From: a bacterium
Lineage (GTDB): Bacteria; Zixibacteria; MSB-5A5; GN15; FEB-12
Assembly (NCBI GenBank): GCA_016708025.1
Contig: JADJGQ010000004.1
Coordinates: 186,001 to 250,000 of the forward strand
Direction: 5' to 3'
Length of the DNA stretch: 64,000 nucleotides
Each line of letters opens with the position of its first letter. Position 1 is the first letter of the stretch. Below are positions 16,908 through 26,144 of this stretch, piece by piece. The position numbers were made by a program, and so were the translations under genes. Under the pieces are notes generated by a model. It did not search any database. It worked only from the letters and a program-made list of their open reading frames with translations, and was not told where the DNA came from.

Positions 16908-17917
16908 TCATCGTAATGCGTTCGGATGCCACCGAAGAACGGCTGCAGCATGTTCTGGAACGGGTGCAGGAGTTGGGCTTTCGCCCACATCTGTCCCGTG
17001 GCGAGAAAAAGACGATCATCGGCGTGGTAGGCAATGGCAAGGTAGTCGATCCTGCCATTTTTCAGTCGTTGATCGGGGTCGAGTCAGTGGTGCCGATCCT
17101 CAAGCCATTCAAATTGTCGAGCAGGGAGTTCAAACCTGAGACCTCGGTCATTTCTATTGGCAATGTCAAAATAGGCGGGGAACAGGTAGTTGTGATGGCG
17201 GGTCCCTGCGCGGTTGAAACGCGAGACCAGATGATGGCCTCGGCAGAGGCTGTCGCCAAGGCGGGGGCGAAGATACTGCGCGGCGGGGCGTTCAAACCGA
17301 GAACGTCGCCCTACAGCTTCCAGGGACTGGGTGAGCCGGGACTGGTCATCCTGAAGGAAGTGGGTGAGCAGTTCGGGTTGCCGATCGTCACCGAGGTGGT
17401 CTCACCACAAGATGTTGCGTTAGTCGCGAGCTATGCGGATGTTCTTCAGGTGGGAGCGCGCAATATGCAGAACTTCTCGCTACTTGAGGAGTGCGGCAAA
17501 AGTCATAAGCCGGTATTGCTCAAGCGGGGGTTGATGGCGACGATCGAAGAACTGCTGATGTCGGCAGAGTATATCCTGTCCAACGGAAATCCCAATGTGC
17601 TCTTATGTGAGCGGGGGATCAGGAGTTTCGAGAAGTGGACACGCAACACGCTGGATATCTCGGCGGTGCCGATTCTCAAGCAGTTGAGCCATTTGCCGGT
17701 GATCGTCGATCCGAGCCACGCGGTCGGAAGGCGCGAATTGGTTGGGCCGGTATCCAAGGGGTCGATCGCTACTGGTGCTGACGGATTGATAATTGAAGTA
17801 CACCCCGATCCGGAACGGGCGCTTTCCGATGGTGTGCAGAGTATGTATCCGGCAGATTTTGCCGAACTAATGGATGATCTGGAACATATTGCACAGGCAG
17901 TCAAGCGAACGATATGA
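16904..17917 (+). CDS. aroF: 3-deoxy-7-phosphoheptulonate (DAHP) synthase, type I-beta
   Basis: A 337-residue enzyme that condenses phosphoenolpyruvate and erythrose-4-phosphate at the entry to the shikimate pathway. The N-terminal ~70 residues form a ferredoxin-like regulatory domain like that of Thermotoga DAHP synthase, where Tyr or Phe binds as inhibitor. The barrel carries AGPCAVET, GGAFKPRTSPYSFQG, LQVGARNMQNF, LLKRG and VIVDPSHAVG, which are the substrate- and metal-binding motifs. ATGA overlaps join it to aroH and tyrA, so translation is coupled. Having both attenuation and an N-terminal regulatory domain implies two layers of tyrosine control (inference). Confidence 0.95.
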   Translation: MIIVMRSDATEERLQHVLERVQELGFRPHLSRGEKKTIIGVVGNGKVVDPAIFQSLIGVESVVPILKPFKLSSREFKPETSVISIGNVKIGGEQVVVMAGPCAVETRDQMMASAEAVAKAGAKILRGGAFKPRTSPYSFQGLGEPGLVILKEVGEQFGLPIVTEVVSPQDVALVASYADVLQVGARNMQNFSLLEECGKSHKPVLLKRGLMATIEELLMSAEYILSNGNPNVLLCERGIRSFEKWTRNTLDISAVPILKQLSHLPVIVDPSHAVGRRELVGPVSKGSIATGADGLIIEVHPDPERALSDGVQSMYPADFAELMDDLEHIAQAVKRTI

Positions 17918-18777
17918 AGAAATTTGGCGAGATGACCGGGCTGATAGTTGGTCTTGGACAGATCGGCGGTTCGATCGGGATGGAATTAGTGGGGCGACGG
18001 GTGGTCGCGCGAGTGATCGGGTTTGATGCGAATCGGGGGAGTATGTCCCGCGCCCTGGAGCGGCATGCGGTCGACCAGACCTCGGCGACTCTCAGAGCGG
18101 GTCTTGCGCAGGCCGATATGGTGATCCTCGCGACTCCGATCGACGTCACACTGCGTCTGCTTCCAACTGTGTTGGAAGTCCTCCCGAAGGGGAGTCTGTG
18201 TCTGGATGTTGCCAGCACGAAGGGGGGGATCATGCAATTGGTGCAGAAGCTGAAACCATCCGCGGGGTATGTTTCGCTTCATCCGATCGCCGGTACCGAA
18301 GGGACTGGGATCGAATCTTCACAGACCGGACTTTTTCAGGATAGGATCATAACATTCACTCAGGATAAAAGTGCATCATCGGCGCAGGTCAGGCTTGTTA
18401 AGCAGATGATACAGGCGATCGGCGGGAAGCCGTTGTTGATCGGCGCCAAGCGGCATGACCATCTACTGGCGCAGACAAGTCACCTTCCGTATGCGATCGC
18501 GACGGCGCTTGTGCAGGTGGTAGCGGAGACCGGTCGAAGCGACAAGTTGCTCCAGCGATTGGCGGGCGGGAGTTTGCAGAGCGCAACGCGTGTGGCGAAG
18601 TCATCGCCGGAGTTGACGCAGAATCTCCTGCAGAGCAATCGGGCGGAAGTGTGCGGCGCGATAGGGAGAATGGAAACGGAGCTGTCCAGATTGCGCAAGA
18701 TGATCCAGTCGAACGATAGTCAAGCGCTAGCGCAGTATGTTAAATCGGCTCACAAACGGGCAATTAAAGGGAAGTAG
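17914..18777 (+). CDS. tyrA: Prephenate dehydrogenase
   Basis: A 287-residue NAD(P)-dependent TyrA, which makes 4-hydroxyphenylpyruvate (or acts on arogenate). The Rossmann fingerprint is IVGLGQIGGSIGMEL at ~10-24. LDVASTKGG and LHPIAGTEGTGIESS carry the catalytic His, and HDHLLAQTSHLPYAIA forms part of the helical dimerisation domain. Length matches single-domain TyrA, and there is no fused ACT or chorismate mutase domain. It overlaps the DAHP synthase stop by four bases. Its presence makes this a tyrosine rather than a phenylalanine operon, in agreement with the Tyr codons in the leader. Confidence 0.93.
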   Translation: MKKFGEMTGLIVGLGQIGGSIGMELVGRRVVARVIGFDANRGSMSRALERHAVDQTSATLRAGLAQADMVILATPIDVTLRLLPTVLEVLPKGSLCLDVASTKGGIMQLVQKLKPSAGYVSLHPIAGTEGTGIESSQTGLFQDRIITFTQDKSASSAQVRLVKQMIQAIGGKPLLIGAKRHDHLLAQTSHLPYAIATALVQVVAETGRSDKLLQRLAGGSLQSATRVAKSSPELTQNLLQSNRAEVCGAIGRMETELSRLRKMIQSNDSQALAQYVKSAHKRAIKGK

Positions 18778-18780
18778 CAG

Positions 18781-19893
18781 TTGGAACGTGCCTCACGAAT
18801 TGGATCACTCGACATCAGCCTGATACGGCAGATCGCTGAAGCGGCGCCGGCAGGGGCGATCCCGCTAGGGATCGGTGAGCCGACCTGGGATCTTCCAGCG
18901 CCGGCCCTAAAGGTACTGCATGATTGGTCAGGGCGTGCGCCCTATGGAGCGGGGACGGGTCTACCAGAACTTCGGCAGGCAATTGCGACCTATTACGGCG
19001 TGACGGTGGACCATGTGGTTGTGACGCAGGGGTCGATCGGCGGACTTTTTTCGCTATTGCAGGCATGGGTAGGAGCCGGGGATAGGGTTCTTCTGCCTGA
19101 TCCGGGTTTTGTGACCTATCCAAATCTGGTTCGGTTTGCGCAGGCGGAACCGGTCTTCTATCCGCTGAATGAAGCCAATAGATTTCGCCTGGATGTGGCT
19201 CAGGTTCTTTCGCGCCTGGATGACAAGCGAGTCAAAGCGGTGATAGTGAATCATCCCTCGAACCCGACTGGTGCAGGGTGTGATGCTGACGATCTGAAAA
19301 GACTGGCAGAGGAATGTCACGCTCGGGGGATTCTATTGATCTCGGACGAAGTTTACCGGGACCTCTATTTTGGTCATCGACCGGCGGGACTTCGCGAGCA
19401 CTCGCCTCATGGTGTGGTAGTCAGTTCGGTCAGCAAAGGATGGGGAGCGCCGGGGTTGCGAGTGGGATGGATGATCGGTGACCCGGAGCTTCTGGCGCCA
19501 GCCAGGACAGTCCACAGCTATGCGACGACCTCGCCATCGTATGTGGCGCAGAAGGCGGCGCTGGCGCTGATCGAAAACAGCGAAGAGATACACCTAGCCG
19601 CGCGGAGAGAGCTACAGGCGCGGTGGGAGGCGTTACGCGAGGCCAAGCTACGGTATTTTGGGATCGCTGATCTTCCTCCAGATGGATCATTCTACCATTT
19701 CATGCCATTGCCGGACGGGGCAGAGAGTGATCCCGTTGCGTTTGCGATCAAAGTACGAGATGAGGCCGGAGTGGTTGTGATCCCGGGTCTGGCGTTTGGC
19801 GAACGAGGGAGGAGATATATGCGAGTGAGTTTCGCAGCCACGCCAGAACAGATTGACGAGGGGATCCGCCGCTTGGCACCGTACTGGCGTTGA
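18781..19893 (+). CDS. Class I/II PLP aminotransferase, probably aromatic
   Basis: A 370-residue fold-type I aminotransferase. The PLP Schiff-base lysine is K219 in SSVSKGWGAPGLRVGW. NHPSNPTGAG and LISDEVYRDLYFG supply the Asn and Asp/Tyr that bind the cofactor. The C-terminal Arg in MRVSFA binds the substrate carboxylate. The likely start is TTG at 18781, three bases after the tyrA stop, with GGGAAG upstream. As last gene of the operon it probably transaminates 4-hydroxyphenylpyruvate with glutamate to give tyrosine. The substrate assignment rests on context, since the family also includes aspartate and alanine aminotransferases. Confidence 0.87.
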   Translation: MERASRIGSLDISLIRQIAEAAPAGAIPLGIGEPTWDLPAPALKVLHDWSGRAPYGAGTGLPELRQAIATYYGVTVDHVVVTQGSIGGLFSLLQAWVGAGDRVLLPDPGFVTYPNLVRFAQAEPVFYPLNEANRFRLDVAQVLSRLDDKRVKAVIVNHPSNPTGAGCDADDLKRLAEECHARGILLISDEVYRDLYFGHRPAGLREHSPHGVVVSSVSKGWGAPGLRVGWMIGDPELLAPARTVHSYATTSPSYVAQKAALALIENSEEIHLAARRELQARWEALREAKLRYFGIADLPPDGSFYHFMPLPDGAESDPVAFAIKVRDEAGVVVIPGLAFGERGRRYMRVSFAATPEQIDEGIRRLAPYWR

Positions 19894-19913
19894 TCGTCTT
19901 CTTGCTTCACGGA

Positions 19914-20672
19914 CTATTTCGGCGGATGGTACATCCAGACATTCGGTTCGCAATAGGTGCCGATATCCGCTTTCAGATCGATCTCAATTGGATTTAATGC
20001 TCCCGGAATAATGTACTGGCCGGATTGTAAAAAGCGCAGGCCGGTCCATTTCTCCCATGAGGCAATGCTGTTTTTGACCCAGAATGCCTTGTGGCAGACA
20101 GAGACGACCCGTGCGCCGAGCCGGGCATGAACCCGCATCCAGGCATCAAAGGGGAGTCCTTCTTCAGTTTTCCACTTGATGTAGTCATCCATCGGAATCA
20201 GCGGATAATCAGACTTTCTATTTGGCCGTACCGGAGCGACCATGTGGGGAATACCCTGTTTGGCGCCGAGTGAGCGCATCGCTTTGACTACCTCGCCGCT
20301 CGCTCCTTTGGAGCGGAGCTGGGGGCTGATGCAGATCTGCAGGGCAGACTGATAGTTCGGGGTGCGGCCAGCGCGGCGATCTTCGATCCCCTTCATGAGC
20401 ACCCACTCCCAGCCTTCATCGGGAAGTTGTTCGACAGGTTTATCCCAGTAGAAGCTGATGGAATTCCCCTGCGCGACGAGGGAATCATCGCGGGTGTCAA
20501 TCAGGCCGAACTGGTACTCGGGGAAATCAGAGAAGAGATACTTGAAATTAACGTCGGCTATCTCATTCTCGTACATGAAAGCCGGCCATGAGCTGCTGGT
20601 CAACTCGTGGATCTTCGGTTCAATATCGGGCCGTTCGGCCGTGGTGACGAATTTGTAGTATGATTCAAGCAT
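19914..20672 (-). CDS. GNAT-like acyltransferase family protein
   Basis: A 252-residue soluble protein. The central part resembles a GNAT acetyl-CoA site: an ALQICISPQLRSKGASGEVV segment with R-x-x-G-x-S, followed by a helix (AMRSLGAKQGIPHMVAPVRP). The C-terminal half has a family-specific pattern (YPLIPMDDYIKWKTEEGLPFDAWMRVHARLGARVV ... PNVWMYH, key residues only) seen in large GNAT-related proteins of Actinobacteria and others. The substrate is unknown. The gene is convergent with the tyrosine operon with 20 bases between stops. It appears leaderless, since its -10 box lies seven bases ahead of the ATG and there is no Shine-Dalgarno sequence. Confidence 0.68.
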   Translation of the reverse strand: MLESYYKFVTTAERPDIEPKIHELTSSSWPAFMYENEIADVNFKYLFSDFPEYQFGLIDTRDDSLVAQGNSISFYWDKPVEQLPDEGWEWVLMKGIEDRRAGRTPNYQSALQICISPQLRSKGASGEVVKAMRSLGAKQGIPHMVAPVRPNRKSDYPLIPMDDYIKWKTEEGLPFDAWMRVHARLGARVVSVCHKAFWVKNSIASWEKWTGLRFLQSGQYIIPGALNPIEIDLKADIGTYCEPNVWMYHPPK

Positions 20673-20679
20673 AGCGGCG

Positions 20680-20707
20680 AAGATAGGGACGGTGAAAGAA
20701 TCGGCAA
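20680..20707 (-). promoter_or_regulatory. Leaderless promoter of the GNAT-like gene
   Basis: On the minus strand TTGCCG (20707-20702), a 16-base spacer and TATCTT (20685-20680), then seven bases to the ATG at 20672. The predicted transcript starts at or beside the start codon. Confidence 0.65.
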
Positions 20708-20708
20708 G

Positions 20709-21566
20709 TCATTTTTCCGGGGGGAAAGTAGATTGTAGATAGATCTGGAGATTGGTGTCGAGGTTGATGATACCAAGTTTGCGTCGGATCATTTCGCGGT
20801 GTTTTTGAACCGTGGTAGGAGAGACTTTCAGCGTAAGGGCGATCTCGTTGCTGGTCAGACCGGACCTTATCAGGCGACAGATCTCCAGCTCACGAGGGGA
20901 GAGGGTAGGGAAATTCTGCTGGAGTGAGCTGATAAATGGTGAGGTGATCTCGGCCAGGTCCTTCTCCAGGATCGAGGCGAGGTGAAGAGTGCGTTTCTGA
21001 GTTGAGGTTTTCAGTTCGCGGATGGTCGGCGTAATGGCGCGTTTGATATTGGTGGCCAACTGAAGTCTGATCTGTCTGTTTTCGTCGTTCACATGTTCAA
21101 ACAGCTCGCGCAGTGCCGCCACCTTGCGGCCAAGCCCCTGGCATTCCTGGTGCGCCTGATAGGCTTCATTGCGCAAACCGGAGCGGAGCCTAGCGGCCTC
21201 GAGTTCTCTTCGAACCGCAAATGGCAGGCGGTCAAGATCAGTTAGCGTGAAGCAATCGTTGGCGCCCGCGGCAACCAAGTGGCCGAATGGGAGATTGGCG
21301 ATTGAAGCGGTGAATGCCATGATCGGGATGTCAAGACGGTGTTCTTCTCGCAGTCTGGCAGAAGTAGACAAGCCGACTGAATCGGAGTCCAGGTCGACGA
21401 TAATCAGTTCGCAGCCGCCAGCGAGGAATGCCTCGGTCAACTGTTCTGATGTTTCAATGAACTGCACGGCCAATTCGAAGCCGGATTCTTTTAGGGAATG
21501 AGAAATGGCCGGCCAGTGAGACTGGTCAGTCGCCAAAAAAAGAACTTTTAGAGTATCTTTGCGCAT
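20709..21566 (-). CDS. LuxR-type regulator with a degenerate receiver domain
   Basis: About 285 residues from the ATG at 21566; upstream in-frame starts add a hydrophobic stretch that does not fit the domain. The N-terminal ~120 residues look like a response-regulator receiver (VLFLATDQSHW, LIIVDLDSDS, IMAFTASI). The acidic pair is reduced to one Asp, and the lysine after the fifth strand is absent (GANDCFTLTD), so normal phosphorylation switching is doubtful. A helical linker follows, then a LuxR helix-turn-helix (LSPRELEICRLIRSGLTSNEIA). The C-terminal ~110 residues are paralogous to the PAS-LuxR protein at 13643-14932. There is no partner kinase nearby. Confidence 0.75.
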   Translation of the reverse strand: MRKDTLKVLFLATDQSHWPAISHSLKESGFELAVQFIETSEQLTEAFLAGGCELIIVDLDSDSVGLSTSARLREEHRLDIPIMAFTASIANLPFGHLVAAGANDCFTLTDLDRLPFAVRRELEAARLRSGLRNEAYQAHQECQGLGRKVAALRELFEHVNDENRQIRLQLATNIKRAITPTIRELKTSTQKRTLHLASILEKDLAEITSPFISSLQQNFPTLSPRELEICRLIRSGLTSNEIALTLKVSPTTVQKHREMIRRKLGIINLDTNLQIYLQSTFPPEK

Positions 21567-21806
21567 CAAAATCAAGTCTTTCGCACCACGGGTAATGATA
21601 AATGATACAATCTGCGTTATCAGACCTCTTCCAAACAATTGCTCAAAAATAGACAACAAGGCCACATTCTGCAAGTAGAAAGGGATGAAGCGTTAGGGGT
21701 GAGGATTGGTCTGATTGGCTGTTAAAGACTGGCGTCGGGGAGTGGGTGTTTATATACTGGTCGGAGTTTCCGGACCCGAAAATTGGTGAATTCAGAGAGC
21801 GCATTA

Positions 21807-22712
21807 ATGGATGTAACACGAACACCTAAGAAGATCGCGGCTGCTTTTTCGTATGCATGGCGGTTTCTGAAATCAATGGTCCACAAGGGGGAGGAGCAGC
21901 ACATATTCCTGATGTCCGGGGGGCTGGCTTTTTCATTGGTATTCTGCATTATCCCCCTGGGTCTGATCGCTTTCTCCCTGTTAGGACTGGTGTTTGAAAA
22001 GACCGCGCTGGCCGCGGAGATCGGTCAGTTTATTGATCGGGCAGTCCCGCACCAGCAGTTTGCGGATTCGCTGAAATCGGTCGTATTTGCCCGAGCGGAG
22101 GAGTTCAGGGTCTACAAAGGGATGGCGGGTCTGATCGGTATGCTGGGGCTATTATTGGCCGCCAGCGGATTATTCAGCAGTATGCGAACCGTGCTGAATG
22201 CGATCTTTCACGCGTCGGGCGGCTCTCGTCTGTACAAGGAGAAATTTCGCGATCTGGGGATCGTGCTCCTGGTGCTTCTGTATTTTGTCCTCTCGATTGG
22301 GGTTGTGCCACTGATCGATGTGGCTTTAGCAATGGCCAGCAAGTTGAAGGCGCTGGAGTGGCTGGATCTTAAATTGGCACAGCGTTATCTCGTACATTTG
22401 GTGACAGTAGCTCTTATCCTGGGGGGATATGTGACGCTCTACCTGGCAGTACCACAACGACGACAGCCGATGCGGGTGGTGATGATCGCGGGACTGTCGG
22501 CGACCATTCTCTGGTTTCTGGCGAAGGAAGCGTTTGGACTTTATGTGCTTCATGCCGCCAGCCTGAAAAAGATCTATGGCGCGTATGTAGTGGCGGTGAT
22601 GCTTGGACTCTGGATCTACTACACATCGCTCGTTTTCATTGTCGGGGCGATGATCGGTCAGGTCTACAAAGAGCTGAGGGAAGCGCAAAGTATCGAAGCT
22701 GATGCCAGTTGA
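21807..22712 (+). CDS. YihY/UPF0761 (BrkB-type) inner membrane protein
   Basis: About 301 residues with six predicted membrane segments and the family landmarks GGLAFSLVFCIIPLGL near the N-terminus, GLFSSMRTVLNAIF in the middle and KKIYGAYVVAVMLGLWIYYTSLVFIVGAMI near the end. The family was once called ribonuclease BN, but that activity belongs to another protein. Its role remains unclear and may involve export or envelope function. The ATG at 21807 follows AGAGAG. A TTG eight codons upstream is a weaker alternative. It is convergent with ettA. Confidence 0.87.
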   Translation: MDVTRTPKKIAAAFSYAWRFLKSMVHKGEEQHIFLMSGGLAFSLVFCIIPLGLIAFSLLGLVFEKTALAAEIGQFIDRAVPHQQFADSLKSVVFARAEEFRVYKGMAGLIGMLGLLLAASGLFSSMRTVLNAIFHASGGSRLYKEKFRDLGIVLLVLLYFVLSIGVVPLIDVALAMASKLKALEWLDLKLAQRYLVHLVTVALILGGYVTLYLAVPQRRQPMRVVMIAGLSATILWFLAKEAFGLYVLHAASLKKIYGAYVVAVMLGLWIYYTSLVFIVGAMIGQVYKELREAQSIEADAS

Positions 22713-22726
22713 TTCCGGAAAGATGG

Positions 22727-22754
22727 ACCTGGCCGGTGGTGCCACCGACCAGGT
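22727..22754. terminator. Hairpin between convergent yihY-like and ettA genes
   Basis: ACCTGGCCGGTGG (22727-22739) pairs with CCACCGACCAGGT (22742-22754) with one mismatch around a TG loop. There is no U-run, so it is either a weak terminator or a transcript-end stabiliser for both genes. Its position in the 50-base convergent gap supports a role at the 3' ends. Confidence 0.5.
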
Positions 22755-22762
22755 TGCAGAAT

Positions 22763-24442
22763 CTATATACGCGAGAGTTTTCGATACCGATTTCGGCGAT
22801 TCTCGAACAGTCCGCTCCCCAATTCCTTCATTCGCCATTCTTCGTATTCCTGGTAGTTACCTTCGAACCACCTGACATTCCCTTCCCCTTCAAAGACCAA
22901 CAGATGGGTGCAGATCCGGTTGAGGAAAAAGCGATCGTGGCTGATGATCATGGCGCAGCCGGAAAAGGCGAGGATCGCTTCCTCCAGCAGGCGGAGGGTG
23001 TTGACATCGAGGTCGTTGGTAGGTTCGTCGAGAAGGATCAGGTTGCCTCCGGCTTTGAGGATCTGAGCGAGGTGGGCGCGGTTGCGTTCGCCGCCCGAAA
23101 GCGCCTGGACCGATTTCTGCTGGTCCGAGCCTTTGAATCCAAAACGGGCCAGATATTGACGAGCCGGGACGGTTCGATTGCCAAACGGAATGTCACCATC
23201 GCCACCGCAGACTGCCTGAATCACGGGGAGGTCGGTGTTGAGCGAGTCGCGCATCTGTTCAACAAACGCCAGCTTGACGGTTGGTCCGACGGCGACTGTG
23301 CCGGTGTCCGGTTTTTCATCGCCGGTGATCATTTTGAAGAGGGTCGTTTTGCCGGCACCGTTCGGGCCGATCACGCCGACAACTGCCGCTTTGGGGAGTT
23401 TGAAGCTCATCTCTTTGATCAGTAGGTTGTCGCCATACCCTTTGGAGACCTTGTCAAATTCAACTACCTGGTCGCCGAGGTGGGGCGCAGGGGCGATGGT
23501 GATAACGTGGTTTTCTTCTTTTGACGCGGCCGTCTCTTTCGCCACCAATTGTTCGTACTCAGCGAGGCGAGTACGAGACATTTCGTGGCGGTCCTTGTTG
23601 CTCATCTTGATCCAGGAGAGTTCGCGCTCGAGCATCCGCTTTCGGGGAGAATCCTGACCGGCTTCGCCAGCCAACCGCTTCAGTTTCTGTTCCAGCCAGG
23701 AGGTGTAGTTTCCTTCCCACGGTATTCCTTTGCCGCTCTCCAATTCGAGGATCCAACGGGTGATGTTATCCAGGAAATATCGATCGTGGGTCACGATGAT
23801 GACAGTGCCGGGGTATTCTTTGAGCTGGGCTTCGAGCCAGTCGACCGTCTCAGCATCGAGGTGGTTGGTCGGTTCGTCGAGGAGGACGAGGTCCGGCTGT
23901 TCCAGGAGGATCTTGCAGATCGCGACGCGGCGCTTTTCACCGCCGGAGAGAGTGGCCACAGAGCGGTCGTCATCGGGAAGGCAGAGGGCATCGGCGACGC
24001 GGTTGATCTTCTGGTCGAGATTCCAGGCATCGGCGGCATCGAGCTTGTCCTGCAGTTCTCCCATGCGGGTCATCGCCTTGTCCATTTCGGCATCGGAGAG
24101 CGGTTCGGCCAGTTTGGCGGTGATGGCATCATATTCGGCCATCAGTTGCTGAATCTCACCGAACGCCATTTCGAGGTTCTGTTTGACGGTGGCGGTTTCA
24201 TCGAGTCGGGGTTCCTGGGGGACGATCCCGCGCTTGTAGCCGGGAGTGATCTCGGCGGTTCCCTGGAAGTGGTCATCCATCCCCGCCATGATCTTCAGGA
24301 CGGTGGATTTTCCTGAACCGTTTTCTCCGACAATGCCGATCTTCGCGCCCGGGAAGAAACTGAGGTTGATGTCTTTCAGCACCTGTTTTTGGCCATAAAA
24401 CTTGTTCAGGCGCAACATCGTGAAAATGAACTTATCTGCCAT
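22763..24442 (-). CDS. ettA: ABC-F protein EttA (energy-dependent translational throttle)
   Basis: A 559-residue soluble ABC-F ATPase with two nucleotide-binding domains and no membrane part. The first has GENGSGKST, LSGGEKRR and LLLDEPTNHLD. The second has GPNGAGKT, LSGGERNR and LLDEPTNDLD. The linker and arm regions (SWIKMSNKDRHEMSRTRLAEYE) and the basic tail ENRRNRYRKL match EttA, which binds the ribosomal E site and gates the first elongation steps according to the ADP/ATP ratio. Length agrees with E. coli EttA (555). All catalytic motifs are intact. Confidence 0.94.
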   Translation of the reverse strand: MADKFIFTMLRLNKFYGQKQVLKDINLSFFPGAKIGIVGENGSGKSTVLKIMAGMDDHFQGTAEITPGYKRGIVPQEPRLDETATVKQNLEMAFGEIQQLMAEYDAITAKLAEPLSDAEMDKAMTRMGELQDKLDAADAWNLDQKINRVADALCLPDDDRSVATLSGGEKRRVAICKILLEQPDLVLLDEPTNHLDAETVDWLEAQLKEYPGTVIIVTHDRYFLDNITRWILELESGKGIPWEGNYTSWLEQKLKRLAGEAGQDSPRKRMLERELSWIKMSNKDRHEMSRTRLAEYEQLVAKETAASKEENHVITIAPAPHLGDQVVEFDKVSKGYGDNLLIKEMSFKLPKAAVVGVIGPNGAGKTTLFKMITGDEKPDTGTVAVGPTVKLAFVEQMRDSLNTDLPVIQAVCGGDGDIPFGNRTVPARQYLARFGFKGSDQQKSVQALSGGERNRAHLAQILKAGGNLILLDEPTNDLDVNTLRLLEEAILAFSGCAMIISHDRFFLNRICTHLLVFEGEGNVRWFEGNYQEYEEWRMKELGSGLFENRRNRYRKLSRI

Positions 24443-24606
24443 ACGCTCTTTCTATTTGGGTTCGTTTGGGCCGTCCATTGGATGTGGTCGGCTGTCGGGA
24501 AGGACAGGAAAAAAGTTACTGCTGTCAAGTTCTGCGTGCGGCTGTTCGGCATGCCGTATGTGTACCGTTTTCATAGCAGGAAATGGGCAGATTGTGAGAC
24601 AACTGA

Positions 24607-24635
24607 CTTGACTGGATTATCCATATTAGCTATGC
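24607..24635 (+). promoter_or_regulatory. Promoter of the DUF3857 gene pair
   Basis: TTGACT (24607-24612), a 17-base spacer and TATGCT (24630-24635). The predicted start near 24642 leaves a short leader with GGGAGGAT before the ATG at 24699. Confidence 0.65.
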
Positions 24636-24698
24636 TTGCGAGGATCGCCAATGTCTTGTACATACGGACCTAACTCAGTACGTGCCTCGGGAGGATCC

Positions 24699-26144
24699 AT
24701 GCGCACATTCGCCGTTTTGCTGTTTATCACCCTGACAGTCATCATTATGTCTCCATCGAATCTGACCTTTGCCGGTGAGAAGGGGCCGGAGTTCGGCAAA
24801 GTCACCGATGCCGAGTGGCAGTTGTCATTTCCGCCCAAATACCCGGAAGCGAATGCCATAATCGTGTTCGATCGGTGCAGTCTGATGGTTGGTCCGCCCT
24901 CGGAGGGGAGCGGGATCGAAATCCGGCGGCATGTGCGGATGAAGATCCTTCGCCCGGCAGGGGCGGAAGAGATCGGCGAGGTGGAGATTCCGTATCGCGA
25001 TGGAGATCGACTCAAGGATGTGAAGGCGCAGACGATCCGACCTGATGGGACGGTCACGAAAGTGGAAGGGAAGGATTTTTTCGAGAAGACGGTCGAAGAC
25101 TGGAAGGTCAGGACATTCTCTTTTCCGGCGGCAGACAGCGGCTGTATAGTTGAATATACCTATCGTAATTTCAACAATCGATATTACTATCTCAAGCCGT
25201 GGGATTTTCAGACAGATATCTATACTCTGGAGTCTCGTTTTGCGCTGACGTTGTATCCGGGGTTCACTTACAGTTCCTCCTACAGCAATGTACCGGTCAC
25301 CAAGCGGGACCCGGTTGTTACCGAGTCAGTTGCTCCCGGGGATATCTTCACGACGCTCAAGTGTTTTGTTTGGCGAATGGAGAATCTTCCTCCGCTGGTT
25401 GATGAACCGTACGGTGGAGTCGAGGCGGATTACCAGTCGAGCCTCAATTATCAGCTTGTTTCGTACAAGTATCCTAAGTCGGGGTACATCGAGAAATATA
25501 TTGAAGGGTGGGAGGATCTGGGAGAAAAGCAGGACAAGTTTCTGCGAGACTACTATTCCAACGGAAAGGTGAAGCCGCTGCTGGAGCCGTTGATCGCGGG
25601 GATCACCGATCCGCTGGAGAAGACCCGACGGATCTACCAGTATGTGACGGCGAATTATGCGGCGAAGGCAGATCCAGTCGGTTACTGGCTGTCGCACGAT
25701 AATCTCAATCAGATGCTCAAGGAGGGGTATGGGACTCCGGAAGAGAAGAATCTCATGCTGGTGCACATGCTTCGGGAGGCGGGGATCCAGAGCTGGCCGG
25801 TGGAGATCAGCACGCGCGATCATAAGCGGTTTAATCCTGAGGTGTTCCAGATCCAGCAGTTCAACCACGTTATCTGCTATGCGCAGTTGGATGACAGCAG
25901 TGGCATTTACATGGATGCCACGACCAAGTACTGTCCCTTTGGGATGCTTCCGCCGAACAGCCTGGTGGAAGGTGGGTTTCTGATCGATGGGAAGAAGTCG
26001 CAGTTGGTCAGGGTGTTTTATACCGATCGTCGGACTTACCGACTGGATGAAACATATGCTGATCGACAGTCTTGGCGCGGCGCGCTGTTCCACCACGTGC
26101 AGTATGACCGGTTATCTGGCATCCAATTTTGGACGGTTGAGTGA
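24699..26144 (+). CDS. DUF3857/transglutaminase-like protein, N-terminal part (frameshifted)
   Basis: About 481 residues. The start at 24699 follows GGAGG and begins a signal peptide (MRTFAVLLFITLTVIIMSPS). An N-terminal DUF3857 beta-sandwich spans ~35-200, and a transglutaminase-like core ~300-420. H390 (FNHVICY) and D406 (YMDAT) of the catalytic triad are in place, but the position of the nucleophile Cys is occupied by T346-P347 (GYGTPEEKNLML instead of G-D-C-K). The reading frame is lost around 26050-26135, and the following domain continues in the next frame at 26056-26655. The product is therefore truncated, unless the shift is a sequencing error or a recoding event. Confidence 0.8.
   Translation: MRTFAVLLFITLTVIIMSPSNLTFAGEKGPEFGKVTDAEWQLSFPPKYPEANAIIVFDRCSLMVGPPSEGSGIEIRRHVRMKILRPAGAEEIGEVEIPYRDGDRLKDVKAQTIRPDGTVTKVEGKDFFEKTVEDWKVRTFSFPAADSGCIVEYTYRNFNNRYYYLKPWDFQTDIYTLESRFALTLYPGFTYSSSYSNVPVTKRDPVVTESVAPGDIFTTLKCFVWRMENLPPLVDEPYGGVEADYQSSLNYQLVSYKYPKSGYIEKYIEGWEDLGEKQDKFLRDYYSNGKVKPLLEPLIAGITDPLEKTRRIYQYVTANYAAKADPVGYWLSHDNLNQMLKEGYGTPEEKNLMLVHMLREAGIQSWPVEISTRDHKRFNPEVFQIQQFNHVICYAQLDDSSGIYMDATTKYCPFGMLPPNSLVEGGFLIDGKKSQLVRVFYTDRRTYRLDETYADRQSWRGALFHHVQYDRLSGIQFWTVE

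Noticed and set aside
21783..22712. Naming the YihY protein ribonuclease BN
   Set aside because: The old assignment of that activity to this family is known to be wrong. It is a membrane protein without nuclease motifs.
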